This document shows, in pieces, positions 63,949 through 64,000 of a DNA stretch of 64,000 nucleotides. Position numbers and translations under genes: made by a program. Under the pieces are notes generated by a model. It was not told where the DNA came from and did not search any database. It saw nothing but the letters and a program-made list of their open reading frames with translations. Source of the stretch: Halobacillus sp. A1 (GTDB lineage Bacteria; Bacillota; Bacilli; Bacillales; Halobacillaceae); contig NZ_JAIZEN010000003.1 of assembly GCF_024189295.1 (NCBI RefSeq), forward strand, positions 124,001 through 188,000, written 5' to 3'. The stretch's first letter is position 1. Each line of letters opens with the position of its first letter.

Positions 63949-64000
63949 GTGGGTAGAAAAAAAGCACTTACAAAAGAAGAACTTTTCCAGACGACAGGAC
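63949..64000 (+). CDS. TetR-type regulator, N-terminal fragment (partial)
   Basis: GTG 63949 follows AAGGAGATGAACGCT and opens MGRKKALTKEELFQTTG before the window ends. The basic arm followed by a helix start resembles TetR/AcrR regulators. Only 17 codons are visible, so the family call is tentative. A TATACT-like -10 lies near 63911. Confidence 0.45.
   Translation, partial: MGRKKALTKEELFQTTG

Overview
The window comes from a low-GC Gram-positive spore former of the family Bacillaceae. The gene order follows the Bacillus subtilis stretch from menG-hepT-ndk-cheR-aro through qcr, dapB, pan, dinG, asnS, ponA, rnpB and ypwA to fhs, and many genes match B. subtilis counterparts in length and motif. 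A spore SASP gene (sspM) and a probable spore-associated YqfQ/VrrA-type gene are present. Exported proteins carry very acidic, low-complexity tails (QcrC, PBP1, the 45.5 kb lipoprotein). This suggests a moderately halophilic genus such as Halobacillus, Pontibacillus or Thalassobacillus; that placement is an inference.

Layout. 0-9 kb: the end of menaquinone synthesis (menG, hepT), ndk, cheR, then an aromatic amino acid operon aroC-aroB-aroH-hisC-tyrA-aroA that lacks the trp block found inside it in B. subtilis. 9-9.75 kb: a gene-poor gap. 9.75-16.5 kb: ypiA-ypiB-ypiF, the menaquinol:cytochrome c reductase operon qcrABC, ypjA, ypjB and a YugP-type membrane metalloprotease. 16.7-25 kb: ypjC (reverse), ypjD-dapB, mgsA-bshA-cca-birA-panB-panC-panD (lysine, methylglyoxal, bacillithiol, tRNA end repair, biotin, pantothenate). 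25-32.6 kb: dinG, ypmA, ypmB, aspB, asnS, dnaD, nth. 32.6-36.4 kb, reverse: recU-ponA and sspM. 36.4-42.7 kb: an orphan coiled-coil gene, yppE, a reverse RND efflux pump, cdd, ypsA, gpsB and the RNase P RNA gene. 42.7-49.7 kb: a THUMP methyltransferase, ypwA, a lipoprotein, a type III polyketide synthase with its methyltransferase, a Fur-boxed microprotein, an RNase H-like gene and a queuosine-precursor transporter behind a preQ1 riboswitch. 49.8-64 kb: fhs, yunF, an HD hydrolase, thyA-dfrA-mobA, two tatA genes and tatC, yozE, sbcDC, ung, a YqfQ/VrrA-type gene, msrAB, and the first codons of a TetR-type regulator.

Functional links. fhs, thyA and dfrA form a one-carbon/thymidylate group. QcrA, the Rieske subunit, has a twin-arginine signal, and a Tat translocase is encoded 42 kb downstream beside mobA, whose cofactor product typically serves Tat-exported enzymes. 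recU, ponA, gpsB and dnaD connect cell-wall synthesis, division and replication.

The window is mostly conserved core genome. I see no phage, insertion sequence, CRISPR array or defence island. The less ordinary signals are the Fur-boxed 58-residue membrane protein, the preQ1-I riboswitch, a multi-helix element between cheR and aroC, the structured 0.8 kb gap after aroA, tandem tatA genes, a 122-residue tail on PBP1 without any basic residue, a palindromic operator candidate on the RND pump promoter, and three genes missing from otherwise conserved neighbourhoods (trp operon, bshB1, ypoC).
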